Shown in pieces: positions 58,597 to 64,000 of a stretch of DNA of 64,000 nucleotides. The notes beneath the pieces are model-generated. The model made no database searches and was not told the origin of the DNA. It saw only the letters and a program-made list of their open reading frames with translations. Within the stretch, counting starts at the first letter, position 1. The number at the start of each line of letters is the position of its first letter. Source of the stretch: Gremmenia infestans (Eukaryota > Ascomycota > Leotiomycetes > Helotiales > Hamatocanthoscyphaceae); the NCBI GenBank assembly GCA_032629725.1, contig JAFEVB010000020.1, positions 456,501 to 520,500 on the forward strand, read 5' to 3'. The translations under genes were made by a program, and so were the position numbers.

Positions 58597-61405
58597 ATGG
58601 ATTCTAGTGAAAATATAGAGGCTGTGAGGCAAGACATCTCTTTTGCCTCTGGGCCTGCCGACCCTCTCACGAGAAGATGGAACGACTTGAAACCCATCAT
58701 ATTGAACCTCTACATCGAACAGGACATGCATCTAACCACTGTCGCGAACATCATGAGAGACCAACACGGATTTCCTGCTCTGTAAGTAGCATCTTTGTTT
58801 TGTGGATGAAGTCGTACTACAAGAAATGAGCTTTACTGACTTGACGGAAGGGAACATTCCTACAAGTACTATTTCAACCAGTGGGGCATCACTAAGAACA
58901 TACCGGGGCCGGCGAAGCAAGCAGCAGTAATTGCACTCGGAAAGCGAGCAAGAGATCATAACTCGACACCCGCAGTATTCTACAACGACAATAAGACGGA
59001 CGGGGACAGGGTCATCGACAAAAAAAGGCTAAGAAGACACATTGCCACAACGGAGAAAAAGAAAGAGGCAGCAGACAGCATTCTACAGCTTAGCAGCAAC
59101 GTGTAAGATGATATATTCTTCCACTAGTGCCCTAATGTTAACAGTCTCCCCAGGTTCATGGTTTGGAATCTACCTTATCGAGCATTTAAATCTTCATCTC
59201 CGCTGGTGGACCACATGTCTCCATTTCCCGAAACACCAGCCATAATAAGAATACAGGCACATAACTCCTTATCCCCTAGGAGTGCAAATTCTCCAATCGA
59301 TGCACCCACACCAACCATGGTAGCGGTAAGAAATGTAAAGCTGAATGATCGAGCTCGGCTCTTTGCCCAAGCGAAGCATGAAGAACTCTTAAAACATATG
59401 GAGAGGCCAGAGAAACAGTAAGTCACAAATCATGCAACTTAACCCCCAGCAATAAAGATGCTGACACTACTGGTAGAATTGTCATTACTTATTTGTACCA
59501 GTTCTGGTTTTTTGCATTCAAAACAGCAAAACATTGGGGGCATGGACCACTCGACTGGACGGGAGATCTCCTTGAATTCGACCAGTTCAAGGATAAAGAT
59601 CAGCGGACCGGCTCATCACCAAACACCCCGAGAAGCACGTTCGGAACCCCGGGCCATGTTGCAACGCCGGAATCGGAAGTGAGTGCAGGATATGTTGTAC
59701 GCTTAGCAAAACATCCCAGTCCACTTTGCAGATGGGCGATTCATGCCGCTATAGAATTCGTTTTGAAGGAGAGCACGATCTTGACTTTGACCTAGAAGAG
59801 GAAAGCGTGCCCGAGGGTGAGCAAAGCTGGCCGCGTTGGTCTGAGTCGGAACAAAAGAAACAGACGTTTGAAGAGAAACTCCAAGCCGCTCTTGAAAACA
59901 ACAGATTCAGTACCCTAAGTCTAGTTGACTTGCCAATGACACTTGCACAGATCACGAATGCCACTCGACGTTCCAGAATCGAGCTTCTTCAGGAATGTTT
60001 TGGGTTCAGCCTCGTAGCCAGAAACGAACAGGTATTTTGGAAACTCCTGCCCCGGGTAGCAGAAATGAATTTGGTAGGTACTGGAATTTATCCTTACCAT
60101 CTTTTGACCTCTTTCTTGGATGGTTCAAAAACTTGCTGCAACCTTCTTGACGCTGCGTTGAACAGCCTAGCTTGTCGCTGCACGATCGACAAACTTTACA
60201 TCAACAACCACGGGCATACTGTGCTTGACAACCTCATGATGTCCGTTCTGAAAGGACATACCAACTGTCAACCAGTCGTAGTGGATGATAAACTCGCAAA
60301 GATGAAACGTTTCACTGGCGACGAGGTAGACATTTGTGGACGCTGGGATGCTGACTCTGACTGCGTTCGAGAGCTTTTCGCGGAAGGTCATTCCACTATA
60401 CCCATCGAATGGAAACATATGTTTTGCCATACATCCGTACAGACTATCTGCCACTGTATCGGCCGCCTCTTTGGACCGATATTCGCTCCTAAGATCAATA
60501 CACCGAGTGGCTTGTTCACAAAATCCTGCCAAGCATGCGGAAAGAAGTTGCAGCTCCTGCCTCTACACTCTCTAGTGTTGATAACATTCCATCTTGCTAG
60601 GAGCGGATGCCCAAGAGAGAACTTATTTGGGATGCTTGCCTGCTTAGTCTGTCTTCTTGCAAATGGAGCTGATCCTTCTATTACTGCTGATGTCTCTCTC
60701 GATGCTTTGATGAACAGGGACAGGGCTACTGAATGCAGCCATGAGGGACTAGATCCTGTTCAGCTAGCGAACTTAGTCCCCGAATCTTTGATGACAGAAT
60801 GGTCTGAAGAGGTCGTTTTGGGCTGGCAGGTGTTTTGTTCAATGCTTCGGTATGCGAGAGATGAGCGAAGGTCCAAATCAAATGGTACATCGAATGCAAA
60901 GGAAAAAACAAAAAAGGATAATTTCCACGAGTTTTTAGAAATCAGTGACGACGATATCGATGAACGAAGCGAGGGTGAAAAATCGGAGTGGGAGAGCGAT
61001 GTCGACGAAGAGATGTGCCCCCATTCGAAGTCCATGACCGGGAATTTCTATGGCGGAAGTAAAGTGATTGGAACTTTGTGGGCCGCTATCCAAACAGAGC
61101 TTCTCACCTACCGCCGACTGACCGAGGACGACCCGTGGATATCGGAGAATTTCGACATGCGCTCTCTCCTCAGCGGTCTTGACAACGGAGGCAGGATAAC
61201 CACCTCTCTGGTCGAGAAAGATATGATGAATCCATTTTGCCAGTGTGGTAGATTCTTGGAAGTGACTGACGAGGCCTGCGCATGTGTGGATGAAGTGTGC
61301 TCTGAATACTTTTGCAACATGGATATATGGAGTAGGACGACTTATATTATGATTTCCGAAGGCAACAATAATTCTTGGTACGGATTCTACGAAGATTACG
61401 AATGA
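58597..61405 (+). CDS. Clr5-domain protein
   Basis: Putative DNA-binding or regulatory protein with an N-terminal Clr5 domain (PF14420; named from S. pombe clr5). Five exons: 58597-58781, 58851-59102, 59154-59417, 59477-59678 and 59732-61405; 858 residues. Clr5 core: RWNDLKPIILNLYIEQ, VANIMRDQHGF, then EHSYKYYFNQWGITKN across the first intron. The middle has DRARLFAQAKHEELLKHMER and YLYQFWFFAFKTAKHW, a conserved feature of this fungal family. The long C-terminal exon is helical, with a few LLANGAD-type ankyrin-like turns (residues near 610), acidic SDDDIDERSEGEKSE and a Cys-rich end (CQCGRFLE, ACACVDEVC). The fourth intron uses the TAG at 59474-59476 after GCTGAC because a nearer CAG leaves a 32-nt intron. 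Confidence 0.85.
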
Positions 61406-62254
61406 GACAATTGGAAGACAGGATGGACTCCTGGAATGTTCTATGCAAGGACTGCTGCTTACAGATATATGAAAGTACAATTTAGGGTTATGTGCGTTGT
61501 GGTTAAATGATTGAGGAATCTTATAGCAAGAGTGCGATTTGGTGCGGCGCTCACCTGTATTACCACGTTATATTTTTCGATGATAAAAAACCATTCGTAC
61601 TCAAGACGAATTTGAAATGTGCGAGAACCCAAAGCAAGCACGTGACCGAGCACCCTCCTAAGTGTGGTTCGAAAGAGTAAAACCGCATAATCTTCTAGAA
61701 GTAATGATCGCGTTTTCCTTTTGAGGAAAACGCTGACTAAGCGAACACTACGAGTAAGGGACGTGGATAAGCCACGTGAGTAAATAAATGACATAAGTAA
61801 CAGGGATCAAAATGTCCTCACCGCCAGCTATCCATCAGCCTTACGGCCGTCGACCATGAAATGATTGTGCAATAGACAGCAAAGGAGCGTTAAGTTTGTG
61901 GAGCACATCGATTCGGGAGTATCTTGCACGAAAAATCACCATTTCAGGCAAGCTCCACTTTCCTCCTGTGACTGTATGCTTCTTTGGCCGAGTTGCGTTG
62001 AACGGCTGTTCTCCCCTTGCTTTTTCCGGAGCGATCAATTTCGACATATCTTCACGGGCTGCTTGCTCAGCGAACCTGTCTTTGGAAGTCGCAAATATTC
62101 ACGTCGGACTGTCCAGGAAGCCCTGGGTGTGAGACCCTATCTACCTAGGTACTGATCAAGAACTATTATATTTTCTTCCGTCCTACAGACAACTTCGTGG
62201 CCTAAACGCATACTGGGCCCGATCAACAACTATTACGGCGTCCATATCTCTATT
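61406..62254. other. Intergenic
   Basis: No gene recognised. An exact TACCTAGGTA palindrome lies at 62142-62151, about 100 bases before the start of the CorA-like gene. Confidence 0.5.
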
Positions 62255-63529
62255 ATGGAAAAATACAGCCAAGTTTTTGAGGAGCAGAAGTGGGAGTCGG
62301 GGCGAAAGCAGCATCCAAATCGATCATTCGACAGCCACATCATTTACAAGTACTCAGATGGGACATTTCCGAGTTTCACTGAGAATGCTTGTTCGCTATC
62401 ACTCAACCAGTGGCTGTCTCGAAAGACCTCTATGCCGAAAAAAGGGCAGCAACCCATTGCGTCAATCAAAGTTGCATCTTTGCTACGGGCTGGTCACACC
62501 AAATTTCCTCGATTCCAAGTGGAGGATTTTCAAGCTTTGTTTGAAAAACGAAACTTAGATCCCCTACTAGTCCAATTGCTTTCCGATGAATCGTTTAATT
62601 TTTATTGTCAGGTAAATCCGCACGCCGGAGCAAAATTCACCATGACACTGACCGCGTACATGCGTACGACCTACCTTCAAGCGTTCTGGACCTTCGACTC
62701 ACATGATCAGTCCGTAGTGGCTTTAGTGGAGTGGCCCGACTTGGGCGGCGATGCGTATCAAAGTATCAGTTTGACGGATGATGACCTGGGGAGTCCGGGA
62801 CTGTTCATGTTGCTTATGATCCGGACTAATTTGAAGATGCTGAAGTCGTCTTTTAGCGAAGATGAAAAGTGTGTCCATATGGTCGAGAGCTATACAGGGC
62901 TCGCGCCATGCAAATGTTCTCATGGGATGGCCGATGAAAAGGCGATGAAGCACATGGGTCAGGTAGCTGTCCATGCGCATTCGACACTCGAGAACATTGC
63001 AACAATCCGCGACGCATGCCAATGGTTGAGGGAAAGCCCATTCGCCCCGTCTACTGGAGAGTTGTCCATTGTTGAGAGCAGATTAAACGCTATCGAGCGG
63101 CATACCAAGGCACTCAATGAGAGGGCGTCGTTGCAGCTTACAGTTGTGGGTTTCCCGAACCTTATGTAGTACAAAGATGAGGCTAATTAGCAGCTGTATA
63201 ACCTCGTTGCCAAGTATGACAATTATGTAATGAAGGCAATCGCAATACTGACGATGCTTTTCCTTCCTGCGACATTCTATGCAACTCTGTTCGCTATGCC
63301 GCTGCTTGCTTGGGACCAACCGCAAGTTGTACAACCAAGGTTCTGGATATTCCTGATATTTGCCATCGCTTCTACTATGATCATGTTTCTAGTCTGGGCT
63401 ATAATTTCAGAGTGGAAGAGGGTCCAACTCAATCTTGGTCGGAAGTGGTCTTCTCGACTGTCCCCAGAAGCCCAACTGCCCATGAAGGAGTACAAGTGGA
63501 GTAGCCGAGGAGCAGACGGCGTGGTATAG
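62255..63529 (+). CDS. CorA-like membrane protein
   Basis: Exons 62255-63145 and 63191-63529 around a 45-nt intron (donor GTGGGT, branch CTAAT, TAG acceptor); 409 residues. The large N-terminal part is cytosolic. SRLNAIERHTKALNERASLQ and LYNLVAKYDNYVMKAIAILTM are the long stalk helix leading to two membrane segments (AILTMLFLPATFYATLFAM and FWIFLIFAIASTMIMFLVW), the topology of CorA/Mg2+ transporters. The GMN signature of true transporters is absent: after the first span the sequence is FAMPLLAWD. This is usual in the large CorA-like family of Leotiomycetes, whose role is unknown. The donor could also be three bases earlier, without change of frame. Confidence 0.82.
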
Positions 63530-64000
63530 ACCTCGTGCCAGCGAGTAGCCATACGAGAGATTGGTTATTGATTCAGACGGTGATTCTGAGATAGTGCGGT
63601 AATAAGCCAAGATCAGGGGTAGGAATATTGAATCTCAGCCTTCGTGATATATGGCTTTGAGTCTTGCTTCCGGGGGCTACCAAATATTATTTAAAGTATC
63701 CAGGGAAAATACATAACGATCTCGAGTATTGGCTGTATATCATATTAGCTTTGCAAGCGTCGTGTACCATTTTAAACTACAGAAACATCGTTTCCACAAG
63801 GAGTACCTGGAAGACCGGCCAGCGTACTCAGCGCCTTAACGCGAAGATATCTGTACTTCATGCAAAATTCTTGAGTGCTTCTGATATTGTACATTTGTTA
63901 GAAAGACTTTATCCCTTGCCTTTGGACGTTTAGCTGGTGCATGCGAGTGCTTCTATTTTCAGCCTCTTCTGGAAAATCTCCGGACCGACCAATAAACAGT
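63530..64000. other. Right edge, no supported gene
   Basis: A frame at 63664-63933 is open for 89 codons but starts at TTG and has no motif; it could be debris of a Clr5 or CorA-type gene. Nothing else is seen before the window ends. Confidence 0.35.

Noticed and set aside
63664..63933. Plus-strand ORF of 89 codons at the right edge
   Set aside because: Non-ATG start and no motif; cannot be supported.

Overview
The window is nuclear DNA of a filamentous ascomycete (Pezizomycotina, probably Leotiomycetes; the class is inferred). Evidence: short introns of about 45-110 nt with GT(R)NGT donors, CTAAC/CTGAC branch sites and C/TAG acceptors; a dispersed single 5S rRNA gene; and typical fungal families (HET, Clr5, UstYa/DUF3328, Zn2Cys6, fungal ATP sulfurylase with an APS-kinase-like tail). 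Many genes are split, so exon models were rebuilt by hand from frame, splice signals and family motifs. Nothing was checked against a database.

Layout. 0.6-1.1 kb: ATP18 (ATP synthase subunit J, four exons). 2.0-4.3 kb: HET-domain gene. 5.1-5.2 kb: 5S rRNA plus a 5S fragment. 6.3-14 kb is a decay zone: a broken acidic gene, an intact but divergent nucleoside diphosphate kinase (seven exons, one GC-AG intron), a gutted prolyl-tRNA synthetase copy, a 45-bp palindrome, a 5'-truncated NIP7 copy and a broken Clr5-ankyrin gene.

15-24.5 kb is the most interesting part. It holds an amidohydrolase, a membrane-anchored tyrosinase, an O-methyltransferase, a UstYa-family (DUF3328) oxidase and, head-to-head with the UstYa gene, a 53-residue secreted peptide gene. 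UstYa plus tyrosinase plus methyltransferase plus short secreted peptide is the signature of fungal ribosomal peptide (dikaritin/ustiloxin-type) loci, but the peptide lacks the usual repeated Kex2-flanked cores, so it would be an atypical or new type. A 7TM rhodopsin-like protein and a membrane acyltransferase follow at 26.7-29.8 kb.

30.5-43.8 kb is conserved, with a sulfur/cysteine theme: ATP sulfurylase (MET3), ISD11 (partner of cysteine desulfurase), phosphoserine phosphatase (SER2) and PAPS reductase (MET16), with two disordered nuclear-type proteins between them whose reading frames run into each other. 46.7-51.2 kb: a conserved fungal protein of unknown role and two small Cys-containing proteins with C-terminal hydrophobic tails. 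51.9-56.2 kb: a short-chain dehydrogenase, a SnoaL-like protein and a Zn2Cys6 regulator, possibly a small metabolic group. 58.6-63.5 kb: an intact 858-residue Clr5-domain protein and a CorA-like membrane protein.
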